Origin: Arenicola marina
Taxonomy: Eukaryota > Annelida > Polychaeta > Arenicolidae
Assembly (NCBI GenBank): GCA_964019135.1
Contig: OZ025252.1
Location: 2,992,823-3,056,822 of the forward strand
Reading direction: 5' to 3'
DNA length: 64,000 nucleotides
Shown here in pieces: positions 1-12,030 of this stretch (the first letter of the stretch is position 1; the number at the start of each line of letters is the position of its first letter). The position numbers and the translations under genes are program-made. Under the pieces are notes generated by a model. That model had not been told where the DNA came from. It ran no database searches and saw nothing but the letters and a program-made list of their open reading frames with translations.

Positions 1-3000
1 ACGATATGATCTCCCACAACAAAGACTGTCACGATATGATCTCCCACAACAAAGACTGTCACGATATGATCTCCCACAACAAAGACTGTCACGATATGAT
101 CGCCCACAACGAAGACTGTCACGATATGATCTCCCACAACGAAGACTGTCACGATATGATCGCCCACAACAAAGACTGTCACGATATGATCGCCCACAAC
201 AAAGACTGTCACGATATGATCGCCCACAACGAAGACTGTCACGATATGATCTCCCACAACAAAGACTGTCACGATATGATCTCCCACAACAAAGACTGTC
301 ACGATATGATCGCCCACAACAAAGACTGTCACGATATGATCTCCCACAACAAAGACTGTCACGATATGATCTCCCACAACGAAGACTGTCACGATATGAT
401 CTCCCACAACAAAGACTGTCACGATATGATCGCCCACAACGAAGACTGTCACGATATGATCGCCCACAACAAAGACTGTCACGATATGATCGCCCACAAC
501 GAAGACTGTCACGATATGATCGCCCACAACAAAGACTGTCACGATATGATCGCCCACAACGAAGACTGTCACGATATGATCTCCCACAACAAAGACTGTC
601 ACGATATGATCTCCCACAACAAAGACTGTCACGATATGATCTCCCACAACAAAGACTGTCACGATATGATCGCCCACAACGAAGACTGTCACGATATGAT
701 CTCCCACAACAAAGACTGTCACGATATGATCGCCCACAACGAAGACTGTCACGATATGATCTCCCACAACGAAGACTGTCACGATATGATCTCCCACAAC
801 AAAGACTGTCACGATATGATCTCCCACAACAAAGACTGTCACGATATGATCGCCCACAACAAAGACTGTCACGATATGATCTCCCACAACAAAGACTGTC
901 ACGATATGATCGCCCACAACGAAGACTGTCACGATATGATCTCCCACAACAAAGACTGTCACGATATGATCTCCCACAACAAAGACTGTCACGATATGAT
1001 CTCCCACAACAAAGACTGTCACGATATGATCTCCCACAACAAAGACTGTCACGATATGATCGCCCACAACAAAGACTGTCACGATATGATCTCCCACAAC
1101 AAAGACTGTCACGATATGATCTCCCACAACGAAGACTGTCACGATATGATCTCCCACAACAAAGACTGTCACGATATGATCGCCCACAACAAAGACTGTC
1201 ACGATATGATCTCCCACAACGAAGACTGTCACGATATGATCTCCCACAACAAAGACTGTCACGATATGATCTCCCACAACAAAGACTGTCACGATATGAT
1301 CTCCCACAACAAAGACTGTCACGATATGATCGCCCACAACAAAGACTGTCACGATATGATCTCCCACAACGAAGACTGTCACGATATGATCTCCCACAAC
1401 AAAGACTGTCACGATATGATCTCCCACAACAAAGACTGTCACGATATGATCTCCCACAACAAAGACTGTCACGATATGATCTCCCACAACAAAGACTGTC
1501 ACGATATGATCTCCCACAACAAAGACTGTCACGATATGATCTCCCACAACAAAGACTGTCACGATATGATCTCCCACAACAAAGACTGTCACGATATGAT
1601 CGCCCACAACAAAGACTGTCACGATATGATCTCCCACAACAAAGACTGTCACGATATGATCTCCCACAACAAAGACTGTCACGATATGATCTCCCACAAC
1701 AAAGACTGTCACGATATGATCTCCCACAACAAAGACTGTCACGATATGATCTCCCACAACAAAGACTGTCACGATATGATCTCCCACAACAAAGACTGTC
1801 ACGATATGATCTCCCACAACGAAGACTGTCACGATATGATCTCCCACAACAAAGACTGTCACGATATGATCGCCCACAACAAAGACTGTCACGATATGAT
1901 CTCCCACAACAAAGACTGTCACGATATGATCTCCCACAACAAAGACTGTCACGATATGATCTCCCACAACAAAGACTGTCACGATATGATCTCCCACAAC
2001 GAAGACTGTCACGATATGATCTCCCACAACAAAGACTGTCACGATATGATCGCCCACAACAAAGACTGTCACGATATGATCTCCCACAACAAAGACTGTC
2101 ACGATATGATCTCCCACAACAAAGACTGTCACGATATGATCTCCCACAACAAAGACTGTCACGATATGATCTCCCACAACAAAGACTGTCACGATATGAT
2201 CTCCCACAACGAAGACTGTCACGATATGATCTCCCACAACAAAGACTGTCACGATATGATCTCCCACAACGAAGACTGTCACGATATGATCTCCCACAAC
2301 GAAGACTGTCACGATATGATCTCCCACAACAAAGACTGTCACGATATGATCGCCCACAACAAAGACTGTCACGATATGATCTCCCACAACAAAGACTGTC
2401 ACGATATGATCTCCCACAACAAAGACTGTCACGATATGATCTCCCACAACAAAGACTGTCACGATATGATCTCCCACAACAAAGACTGTCACGATATGAT
2501 CTCCCACAACGAAGACTGTCACGATATGATCTCCCACAACAAAGACTGTCACGATATGATCTCCCACAACAAAGACTGTCACGATATGATCTCCCACAAC
2601 GAAGACTGTCACGATATGATCTCCCACAACAAAGACTGTCACGATATGATCTCCCACAACGAAGACTGTCACGATATGATCTCCCACAACAAAGACTGTC
2701 ACGATATGATCGCCCACAACAAAGACTGTCACGATATGATCTCCCACAACAAAGACTGTCACGATATGATCTCCCACAACAAAGACTGTCACGATATGAT
2801 CTCCCACAACAAAGACTGTCACGATATGATCTCCCACAACAAAGACTGTCACGATATGATCTCCCACAACAAAGACTGTCACGATATGATCTCCCACAAC
2901 AAAGACTGTCACGATATGATCTCCCACAACAAAGACTGTCACGATATGATCTCCCACAACAAAGACTGTCACGATATGATCTCCCACAACAAAGACTGTC

Positions 3001-3446
3001 ACGATATGATCTCCCACAACAAAGACTGTCACGATATGATCTCCCACAACGAAGACTGTCACGATATGATCTCCCACAACAAAGACTGTCACGATATGAT
3101 CTCCCACAACGAAGACTGTCACGATATGATCTCCCACAACGAAGACTGTCACGATATGATCTCCCACAACAAAGACTGTCACGATATGATCTCCCACAAC
3201 AAAGACTGTCACGATATGATCTCCCACAACAAAGACTGTCACGATATGATCTCCCACAACAAAGACTGTCACGATATGATCGCCCACAACAAAGACTGTC
3301 ACGATATGATCTCCCACAACAAAGACTGTCACGATATGATCTCCCACAACAAAGACTGTCACGATATGATCTCCCACAACGAAGACTGTCACGATATGAT
3401 CTCCCACAACAAAGACTGTCACGATATGATCTCCCACAACAAAGAC
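1..3446. repeat. 30-bp satellite/minisatellite array, about 115 copies, open at the left edge
   Basis: The unit begins acgatatgatctcccacaac and repeats with no length change for 114 full copies plus 26 bp, then diverges at about 3447. Across all copies I see only two variable sites: T or G at unit position 12 and A or G at position 21. Because 30 is a multiple of 3, the array is open in four of six frames. One frame reads (D-M-I-S/A-H-N-K/E-D-C-H)n for over 1150 codons and ends 30 bp past the array. With no promoter, splice context or non-repetitive domain, a satellite is the better explanation than a gene. The near-identity of copies implies recent amplification or homogenisation. The left end is outside the window. 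Confidence 0.97.
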
Positions 3447-5265
3447 CAGTCCATTTATACGCAAAGCGAAAGATGAGTCACGCTACAGTTCACAATGCAT
3501 GAGGCATAAATATCGATAACCCCGTAATTGCCCGGAGTTACCTTTCCATTTAATGCCAGGCAGCGTTTAAATATATAACAGCTTCGGGAGCCCACAGAGT
3601 GAGACCGACTAAGGAGAGGTCAAGGTCATTTATGGCGGGCATCCAGACATTTTGGCGCCGAGGAGTAGAATTTGATAGGTCTGTGTCACGTGACGTTATG
3701 GCAAAACACAAAAAGCATGCGGCGAAAAGGGGAAAAAAAAGTGTTGCTGCGTCCATAGCGAGGAAATCCATTGATGGCGCCAGTCTCATACAATAAACAG
3801 GTCCCTTAGTCTCCAGCACGCTAGGCAAACAAAATTGGATGTCCTGTGGCTTAATGAAGGTCGTCTCATAATCCAAACCGCTTGGCATTATAGGAAATCA
3901 GTTGCAAACTGATAATCGTCCAGCCTTTTTTTGCTCACTCGTTTGCGTTTATGGCTCTATAGGGTGACTGCTATATGGTGCGGAGTCTTGTGGTATAACC
4001 CGACCTGTTTTCATGGGTTATAGTCCATCGGCAATACGGTAATTAATTTACATGGATGTCCTGCATGGAGGAAATGCACTTCAAACAACTACCATTAGGG
4101 AAACATGGTTAAATAATTTACCAACCAGGCACATTTTGTTGTTCTTGATCTAGCCTTTACAGAAGGCGAGTCTAGAGCTCTAGCGTTTGCCTCAGGTCTT
4201 ATTGGCTCTCTTGCCCATGGCTGTTGTCACCACCTGCTACCTACCGGCGCCTAAGGTTGGGATCTTCAAAATGTAGGCCTGCTTACTAATGACACAGATG
4301 GCGGTGTATCATCCGCTATATCTCCGGCACAGCAGTTCGTCACTGTCTGTCACTGTCTGTCCTCAGACACCAGAAGGACCCCCGCTGGCTAGAGGGACCA
4401 CTCCGGTCTTATATAAGCAAATCCATGAAGCCCCCCAATTCCCGCGAGCGGTCTACAAATATTGACGATTCCCATACAACGTCACCTATATGGCGGCTGA
4501 CATGACAGAGCCCTGACCTCTATCCGAAAGGTCAGACCCGGGGTGCATTTGACTGGCCGCCGATAGTCCTATATTTGTTAACCCGCCTGCACCCCCCCTC
4601 CTCCTCCCCCACCCTCACCGCCCCATATCTGCAATTCTTCAAGAACCGTGTCCCTTCTACCCTTTCCCCCACTCCTTTCGTTCCAGATTGCCTGTCCAGA
4701 CACACCTCTCTCGAGTTCACCAGACAATGTTTGCGCAGTGTCGTAATTTGATCGCCGCTAAGCAAAGAATTAAACGACCGCGTGTTTTGACGAGCGGTTG
4801 GCACATTTTTTTTTCTGGTGCAAGCTTTATCTTCGAAGCGGGGCGACAGCGCATGCTTTTTGCCTTTTGACCTTGGAGGAAAAGTTACGGAGCAAGAATA
4901 ATTATACAATATATATCTGATATATTTAAAAAAAAAATAACCGTGGCGCTCGAGGGCGGATCTTTCTGGTATATAGGGGTCTGGAAGAAGTATTACTACA
5001 TGGATTCATGCGACACAGGCATAATTGATAAAATCGACACTGAGGATCTGGAAAAGCGACATCGACGCAGCTTAGCTTAGCCAAAAAACGACACGGAACG
5101 TCGTGAAAAGGCGGCATTCGACCCTGAGAATCACCGGACACTGGGCCCCACACTTCCAGACCCCTGTATATAACGTGTAACTGGTGGGTGGACGTGTATG
5201 CGCTCCAGGTTTGACCGAATGGCAGACTTGACCTGAGGTACTGACCATGTTATTAGACCGATCCA
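3447..5265. other. Intergenic stretch without a recognisable gene
   Basis: Mostly unique-looking sequence. A plus-strand open frame at 3599-3796 (65 codons, lysine-rich C-terminal half) is followed by AATAAA about 3 bp after the stop, but it matches no family I know. A minus-strand frame overlaps it. Both are of chance length. A short CACTGTCTGT direct repeat lies near 4340-4360. I see nothing else supportable. Confidence 0.5.
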
Positions 5266-5470
5266 GGCTGTCAATCATTCACTGACGTCTTTGTTGCTTT
5301 TATCCAATCAGGCGGGGGGAAAATTAGGTCTTCCACGTGCGTTAAGTCGGACAAACAATTAAGTCGGACAAAACAATTAAAGCAGCATGTAACTTTCTTG
5401 TCAGTTTCCGAGGTACTTCTCACTTGTACCTACCGTCAGCTAACTATGATACTCAATTTCATAATCACGA
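5266..5470 (-). repeat. Dispersed repeat family E, minus-strand copy
   Basis: Read on the minus strand, this copy contains cacttgt/gaaactgacaagaaagt, then a taa(c)gcacgtggaagac block and a gcaacagtgacgtcagtgaatg-like block. The same order occurs on the plus strand at 32620-32882 and 40530-40715. The terminal motif gacagcctggatcggtct also occurs here in reverse complement at about 5255. The short internal duplication aattaagtcggacaaa is private to this copy. Family type is unknown; no coding potential is visible. Confidence 0.75.
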
Positions 5471-5550
5471 TTAACGAAAAATGCCTCAAGTCCGGACCAA
5501 TTTTTTTACGGCTGGGAGGGGGAGGGGTTCAATAAAAACTTGCGACCGGC

Positions 5551-5635
5551 GGGGGGGGGGGGGGGGGGGAGGGGGGGGGTAGGTCCACGCCTCAGATAGC
5601 GTTCTTCCTCACAAAAAGGGGGGGGGGGAGGTGGG
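5551..5635. repeat. Poly-G tracts
   Basis: Two runs of roughly 20-30 nearly pure G, each followed by a t(a/g)ggtccacgcctcagat-type motif. The same motif continues into the hairpin next door. The neighbouring acttgcgaccgg (reverse complement of ccggtcgcaagt) is shared with the G/C-tract repeats at 9290 and 15220. Confidence 0.8.
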
Positions 5636-5642
5636 TCCAGCC

Positions 5643-5751
5643 CTCAGATGGCCTAAATTTTGCACTGAAACACGACCTTCTTCCTCAAAAGAAGAAGGTC
5701 CTGTTTTGAGGAAGAAGGTCGTGTTTCAATGCAAAATTTAGGCCATCTGAG
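5643..5751. other. Long near-perfect hairpin (48-bp arms, 13-nt loop)
   Basis: Arm 5643-5690 is the reverse complement of 5704-5751 with a single mismatch, and 5691-5703 forms the loop. An RNA copy of either strand would fold into a 48-bp stem, and on one strand the mismatch is a G-U pair. The inverted symmetry continues loosely outwards into G-rich (left) and C-rich (right) tracts. This suggests a young palindromic MITE end-to-end structure or a hairpin-RNA locus. Nothing coding is visible. Confidence 0.85.
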
Positions 5752-5865
5752 GCGTGTATCTACCCCCACCCCACCCCCCCCCTCCGGTTGGTGGAGCAGT
5801 CGCAAAAAAGAAGACCCGAATTAAGGACCTAAAATTGTGACTTGATGCTCCGACTGAGGTCTACA

Positions 5866-6510
5866 CTTCTACATGTTGACAGCCACCATGTTTATTACTT
5901 CTAAATGTTTACTATCGCCTACATATTGACTACCACCAGGTTTATTACTTCTACATGTTAATTACCACCAGGTTTATTACTTTTGCAGGTTCACTATTAC
6001 CAAGTTTATTACGTCTACATGTTGACAGCCACCAGGTTTATTGCTTCTACATGTTGACTACCACCAAGTGTATTCCTTCTACATGTTTACTATCGTCTAC
6101 ATGTTGACTACCACCAAGTGTATTACTTCTATATGTTTACTATCGTCTATATGTTTACTATCGTCTACATGTTGACTACCACCAAGTGTATTACTTCTAT
6201 ATGTTTACTATCGTCTACATGTTTACTATCGTCTACATGTTGACTACCACCAAGTGTATTACTTCTATATGTTTACTATCGTCTACATGTTGACTACCAC
6301 CAAGTGTACTCCTTCTACATGTTTACTATCGTCTACATGTTGACTACCACCAGGTTTATTACTTCTACATGTTGACTACCGCCAGGTTTATTGCTTCTAC
6401 ATTTTGACAGCTACCAAGTTTATTACTTCTACGTGTTGACAGCCACCAGGTTTATTACTTGTACATGTTGACTACCATCAGGTTTATCGCTTCTACATGT
6501 TCACTACAAG
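5866..6510. repeat. Compound minisatellite (about 32-bp and 18-bp units)
   Basis: Two related unit types are interleaved. One is about 32 bp, built on ttctacatgttgactaccac followed by caggtttattac. The other is an 18-bp unit, atgtttactatcgtctac, which appears singly or in pairs in the middle of the array. Copies diverge by substitutions such as caagtgtatt versus caggtttatt, so this array is older than the 30-bp satellite. Confidence 0.9.
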
Positions 6511-8118
6511 GTTTATACCTGTACGTATTGGTAGACAGCGGTTCTTTTGTCGATGTGTGTTTTAGTTAGAGCCTTTTGCTCGCCAACTAGTAACACCAGA
6601 ATAAGTTTTATTCCGGGCCCAGCTACCTCCCCTGGCACATTTGGATAGTTGGGCCGAATGGCTTGATACATAATTAACCCCACATTTACAGGTAAACCGT
6701 CACACACACATAACGTTTGTGTACTGCGTACTGTGTACGGTGTCGCAATGGACCAGCGAATTGTGCCGGTCGATGAAACCCAATGGCATTATCCATTATG
6801 TAAAGCAAATGTGCGTTATAGTCCCCCGTTACACACCGCTTCAGCATGCAAATGAAAATCCACGTACAGAAGTGTCAGCTCTGGTGTTGGGCAACCCTTG
6901 TATAGGTGGGTGGATATGGGTTCAGCGATGATTATTCGTTTGAATGTCATCTAAAGGAAGATTCACTAAACTAGTGGCAGGCAAATAGGGATTCCTTAAC
7001 CTCGTAGGTCAGATTTGGTTGTATTAATTAGGGCGATGATGTCAGCCATGGTATTAACGTTAGCGTAAACCAAACATAAATTCTTACCACAATGCAAACC
7101 AAAATGTTAAACCGTTATCTTAATGTCCGCCAAAGGTGTATTCCGGACAGCTAAGGTAACGTATCATGCCTGGAAGATTCCTTATCTTAGTGTGAATCAA
7201 TGGGAACCTTCGCTGTAATGTCGTAGCATACATGCATGGTTCCTTATCTTAGTGTGATCCAAATAGAGATTCATGCCAACTAAAATGGGATTTCGTACCT
7301 GAGTGCCAGCCGGAGTCCTTGCTGAAAGTGGCTTGGGAGACGTGGCGTCAGTCCGCTTTGAGCTTCTATATGGCTTCCGGTAATAGCGACTTCCGGAGAA
7401 TGTCGGCCAAGCGTCTCTGCGAACGAGACATCAATTTATTATCAAGTTGTTCCCGTTGTCGCGAAGATTGTGACAATTACCTTCCCACGTTGTAAAGATT
7501 TGTCTGTCCCCCCCCCCCTAACACCCCGGCCCGCCCCCCGCTTTAGCGGCCGCAGACGTTCACACAAGACGTGTGGGACTCGACTGCGATGACGCAAGTA
7601 AGGAAATAAAGTCTGGCGGCACTTTTTTCTTGGCCCTAAGTCTGGGCGATTCTATCGATTCCCCCTCGACCCACAACTGCAGCGGCTATAAAGCAAGGAC
7701 ATATTCTTGGAACGGTCCGACCACTGCCAAAAAAGTGCGGCCATAAAACCCAGTACGGGGTACGCTTGGCATTTCACCAATGGAACCGGCAAAAAACGCA
7801 ATGCCTCACCTCACACGCGGGCGGCGTGTGGGCATATGACCTTGCCGGTCAGCGTGCAAGGAGAGCGGCGCCGGTGGCGGAAGTCTGGGTCTCGGCGGCT
7901 GCAGGGGCGGTCGCCGCCCACCCGGCCACCCGGCCACCCTCCTGGCTGTCTGGCCCTCTGTCCCCTCTGTCCCTCTAGCCCAGCCGGCCGGCCGCTGTGA
8001 TGGCCTTTGCTCTGCCCTGAGGACAGCCAGGGGTGTGGTACGAGCTAGAGCCCGTGGGCGTAACAGGCCAACGGCGACCATTATGCACCAGACGGCTTAG
8101 AATCTCGATCGAAACCCT
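6511..8118. other. Intergenic stretch, nothing recognised
   Basis: Unique-looking sequence with short imperfect duplications near 7170-7260 (ttccttatcttagtgtga occurs twice). A GC-rich patch lies at about 7500-8000 and carries overlapping chance open frames on both strands. None resembles a known protein. Confidence 0.4.
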
Positions 8119-8305
8119 CTCACCCAGTTCTCCACTCCTCCTCCGTCTCTGACCTTCCCTCCTCCCCCATCTCTGCTCTCTTCTCCTCCCCCGTCTCGGC
8201 CCTCTCCTCTGCCCCCCCTCCCTCCCTTTCACCACTCCCACTCCTCATCCGCCCCCTCTCTTCCGCTGCCACTTCCCCCACCTCCTCTCTCTCCTCCCCT
8301 CCCCG
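8119..8305. repeat. Polypyrimidine/polypurine tract
   Basis: About 185 bp of almost uninterrupted C and T on the plus strand (ctcctccccc-type repeats). Such tracts can adopt triplex (H-DNA) structures. The glutamate/arginine/glycine-rich minus-strand open frames here are a by-product of the composition. Confidence 0.85.
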
Positions 8306-9150
8306 TAGTCCCCCACAACACGTGCGGCCAATATGATCGATATCCAGGTAAGCGAGACGCCTTGGTTTATTAAGTGCACGGCTAATCTCAGACAAATCAA
8401 GGCCTTCTAGCGCGCTATTTGCATTTCTCTGAAAAAAAGGTATTAAGCGCCTCTGGTCAACAGTTATGTTTATGCGAGCTTCAAGCATGACAAGTGAGAA
8501 GTGTGATGTATGCAACGCTCCATCGAGAACCGAAAAGGGCGGGAGCTTCTAGACCAGTCGCTTTGTTTTTTCGCAGGAAAGCAAGAATATTACATTATAC
8601 ATACATTGTTCTTTGATGGAAAAGTATCAATATTGCATAACGAATCCTTATAGCAAACATATTGAACGAATAGGGGACCTACTTATTATCACCCAATTTC
8701 GTTTCACGGATGACAATTCTACCAATCAGAACAACCTCATTACGTCACTCCGGGGTACCAATAGCGGAGATTCATGGCAGGGGTCAGGTTCATGTAATTA
8801 TTATCCCGCTGTTGGTGATAAGTTAATGGCTAGTTAACACGCTGGTACGTATCGCCTTGATTCTCCCCATCATACGCTCCATTCGTGTGGACAGACCGAA
8901 GAGCAACACATTTGAATTGCGCCAGCAGTGAACTGATATATGTAGTGAAACGGGACCCAAGCTCATCGTAAAAGAACATATTAAGGTTACTATTCATACC
9001 ATGCATCCGGCTATAATTTTAGTCAGGGACTGTGAAATATGAAGTCCCTCCCCTCCTTCCGATATGTCCGTATATACATGTATAAACAAAAATATGTTTG
9101 TACAAAAATATGTGTAACGTATTGTAGTCGGGAGTAAAAGTAAAGGTACT
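8306..9150. other. Intergenic stretch, nothing recognised
   Basis: AT-richer unique sequence. A 74-codon open frame at 8613-8837 has no recognisable domain and is of chance length. Confidence 0.4.
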
Positions 9151-9154
9151 TAGT

Positions 9155-9412
9155 TACAGGAACGGTTCGAGTGGGGGGGGGGTGTTACGGGGGTTGCAAC
9201 CCCCCCCCTTGGGAATCAGAACATACACTCTTAAAGTCGGCTTCTCCGAGCAGCGCCCCCCCCCCCCCCCGGTCGCAAGTTTTTCAGAGAGCACGCCCCT
9301 CCCCGGTCGCAAGTTTTTCAGAGAGCACCTCCCCCCTCCGTCGCAAGTTTTCAGAGAGCAACCCCCCCCCCCCCCCCCCACCCACTTGGCAAATTCCTAG
9401 ATGCGCCCCTGA
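9155..9412. repeat. G/C-tract repeat with internal tandem copies
   Basis: Three to four tandem units of about 33-35 bp, each built as a C-run plus ggtcgcaagttttcagagagca. A G-run lies at 9171-9182. The segment closes with ctagatgcgcccctg, whose reverse complement resembles a CAGGGGCGGATCTAGG-type terminus at 57889. It shares the ggtcgcaagtttt motif with the repeats at 5530 (reverse) and 15220. Confidence 0.75.
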
Positions 9413-10259
9413 GTTAGATCGGAGTGTTTTAAATTTGTGCAACGGTGTCCTACACCCCAAAATCTCCGGGTAAACATCCAGGTATGTATCTGGGTATCGC
9501 CTTAGTTAAGATATACTAAACGCATCCAAGACATCACAAATTTATTTACTTTTAAAGTCCCGTATCCCGGTACTCACAAAGTGATAATTGTACAAACAGC
9601 AACTTGTCTAACCATCGTTAGGCTTAACCTGGTCTGACACATTACTGAAGAACCTTTCGTTTTTTTACTTTCGTCTTTGGGATTGATTTAAATATTGCCT
9701 ATTTAAGCCTATGACCGGTCATGCATTGCATAATTTATAACGTCCTTCAAGCGTTCTTGGAACCGCCCCCTTCGCGCACCACCCGTATTTGAAAAGGATT
9801 GCCACGCACGATTAAGTTCTGGACGTTTCACAGGTCAAGAGCCGATCACCAACGTATTTGAAGGGTACTATAACATTCCATGAAAAGTTGGTGCAAATAA
9901 ACCACTTAAATTTGTTGATCCTTGGTTAAAAATAGAGAACCGGCCACTTACACGGCTTTCTCAGATGGTTCTTCAATGATGTCGGAACAAATGTCTGGCC
10001 TATTTATCAAAACCTTGAACCGATGCGTTCGTTCAATGGAAATCTTGACACTTCACTTGAAGGTTATTGTCCTTTTGAGGCCATAATTGATGAAGGAACA
10101 AACACAGACATAGAGCAAAGAGTAGGTCCTGTAGACGATATGCTGGGAATCTAGATATTGCGACCATTAGGACAAAGAATAGTCAATACCAGAATGATAC
10201 AGAAAGCGATACCATAGAGTGACGAAGGTGAACAGGAATCCAAAGAGATGGTTAGCAGC
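9413..10259. other. Intergenic stretch, nothing recognised
   Basis: Unique AT-rich sequence with no gene or repeat signal that I can support. Confidence 0.4.
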
Positions 10260-10405
10260 AGCTGAAAGGAATGGTCAGCCACAGGCCAAAGGTACAGTCA
10301 GCAAACCAGGCCAAAGGCTTTCCAACAATAGCCCAAAAGGTACGTCCGCAACAGGCCAAATGTATGATCAGCAACGACCCAAAGGATGACCAGCAATCGC
10401 CCAAC
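10260..10405. repeat. Degenerate tandem repeat (about 28 bp)
   Basis: About five divergent copies of a unit resembling caacaggccaaaggtacagtc. Variants include aggccaaaggctttcc, gcccaaaaggtacgtcc and gacccaaaggatgaccag. Confidence 0.6.
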
Positions 10406-10766
10406 ATGCACTATGATTTATGGTACACTATCTAAATCTATGTGTGCATTAAAGACTAAAGTAAATCATTTTCACATGAAACTATTCAAAACGCATCTTA
10501 TGGAAAATATGCGACAATTAGAACTATTTTTCTCACTTTTTTTCCATAACGTGTTTCTGTCTCTATCAATTTATCTCTCTTTCTCTGATCCTATTTCCTT
10601 TCTCGCGCTCCAGTTCTTACCTATTTCTCTCTGCTATTGTCTGTTCTCTCACGCCCTCTCAACTTGTGCGCTATGTCTTTGTTTCGCTGTCCATCTAGTT
10701 ATCTGCCTATTTCTCTCAAACAGACGGTCGTGTTTCCCCCTTAGGATGAACCAGTTTCAGCACTGC

Positions 10767-10835
10767 TCACGTATTACTCACGCCTACTGCAACAATCCAT
10801 CTCGAAGGCTTTAACATTGAAGACGAACCCAGACA
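10767..10835 (+). repeat. Dispersed repeat family C, copy 1
   Basis: Contains ctcacgtattactcacgcct followed by a ...caatccatctcg...gaagac block. The same block order is found at 45296-45390 and 59122-59205. No coding potential or termini can be defined, so the family class is unknown. Confidence 0.7.
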
Positions 10836-10892
10836 GACACGCTCCCTCTTCCCATCTCTCCATCACCTGCCCTCTTCTGCGCCCACTCTGGT

Positions 10893-11010
10893 GAGAGCTC
10901 CGTCCATAAGTTCGAACGGCGGGGACCGAATATGTCTCCCCGCTCCATGCTAATGCTCTATTCTGGGGCGAAATCTTTGGCCCCGACCTTTTCGAACTTG
11001 CGGACCCAGC
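10893..11010 (-). repeat. Dispersed repeat family D, copy 1
   Basis: Shares ordered blocks with 31690-31835 and 47970-48095: gtccataagttcgaa, ggaccgaatatgtc and a gctccatgctaatg block (reverse complement of cattagcatggag). In this copy the orientation of some blocks is inverted, so the family may be palindromic. Confidence 0.6.
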
Positions 11011-11814
11011 TGGTCCTTCCTTACCTGTGGTAGAAGTCCAGTGAAGTGTGGGCTCTGCGGGGGTGCGACATGTTCGATCAGTGAGTGTTTGCCTGCTGCC
11101 CCCGGCTGTGTGAAGAGGGATTACTGAGACTGTATAAACACGCGTGGCTGTGATTAGTCCGAAGTCTAGTGCCCGACCATACACATCACAGACATACATC
11201 TTGACGCAATAACCGCCTGACATAAATAATTTCAGATGACGGATGATCAGTATGTCGGCAATGCTTCCTGTCTACGTGTTCGTCATCGGAAATATAGACC
11301 TGCAGCTCCGTAAATGAAACTGAACAATTTTGACAAGGCTTTCTTTCATAATACATGCTCCATTCAACCATATGATTTTCGTCCTGTTATATGACCCTAT
11401 GAATGTTGGCGTAACATATCAAGCTCCCCGCACGGTGGCGCTATGCAAGATACGCTTTTATCGCTGCTGACGCCCGGGGGCAAGTTTCCAGATTCTTTAA
11501 CAACGGTCAAATCAGCTGTAATTTTTTGCAGCATTATAACTTTCAAGAATAAAACATAAAAACGAGCTCTGTGTATTCAATACAGCAAAATACTTATTGT
11601 ATCATGTTTTAAAGTTATAATTGGGAGAGAACTTATTTCTTTGTTCACCTGATATCGTGTGCTTTTAGGCTTAGGCTGGGTTTCCTGGCACTATCATTTC
11701 TAGAAATGCGCGATGCATTCCTATCAATCCTATCAAGGTGTGCAGCCAGGGGCGGACCCAGGAGGGGGTCTTCCATATTCTATAGCTTCCTATAAGTCTG
11801 TCTGAACCCTAGTC
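11011..11814. other. Intergenic stretch, nothing recognised
   Basis: No gene supported. A caggggcggacccagg motif at about 11749 resembles the hAT-like terminus seen at 57889, and the family H repeat follows it directly. Confidence 0.4.
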
Positions 11815-12030
11815 TAGGGCCCCATAGGGGCTTTTTCGACACGGCGACACGGCGATTTTTAAAATCGACAACGCGACATTGGGGTTGTCTTAGAATCGAC
11901 CTGCGACATAAGACTTAGCGACGCGCGACATGGAACTTTTCTTAAAATCGACACGCGACATAGACCTTTTCTTAAAATCGAAACACGACATGGACCTTTT
12001 CTTAAAATCGACAACGCGACATGGCTACCC
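11815..12030. repeat. Dispersed repeat family H with internal 31-bp tandem units
   Basis: Contains ggcgatttttaaaatcgaca followed by three to four tandem units of cttaaaatcgacacgcgaca plus tggacctttt. A second, shorter copy with the same leader and unit lies at 53205-53350. The ttttaaaatcga core is itself palindromic (TTTTAAAA). Confidence 0.8.

Noticed and set aside
1-3446. CRISPR-like array
   Set aside because: Units are contiguous with no unique spacers, and the genome is eukaryotic.
6-3476. 1156-codon open frame of DMISHNKDCH repeats as a repeat protein
   Set aside because: The 30-bp period is a multiple of 3 and four of six frames are open. There is no signal peptide, unique domain or splice context, and variation shows no synonymous bias.
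3599-3796. Lysine-rich 65-codon frame followed by AATAAA
   Set aside because: Attractive position of the AATAAA, but no homology, no exon structure, and an equally open antisense frame.
7707-8515. Proline/arginine/glutamate-rich frames as genes
   Set aside because: Composition artefacts of GC-rich and polypyrimidine DNA; both strands are open at once.
10386-10814. 142-codon hydrophobic frame
   Set aside because: Built on a T/C-rich segment (ctctctttctct). It ends inside dispersed family C and has no recognisable domain.
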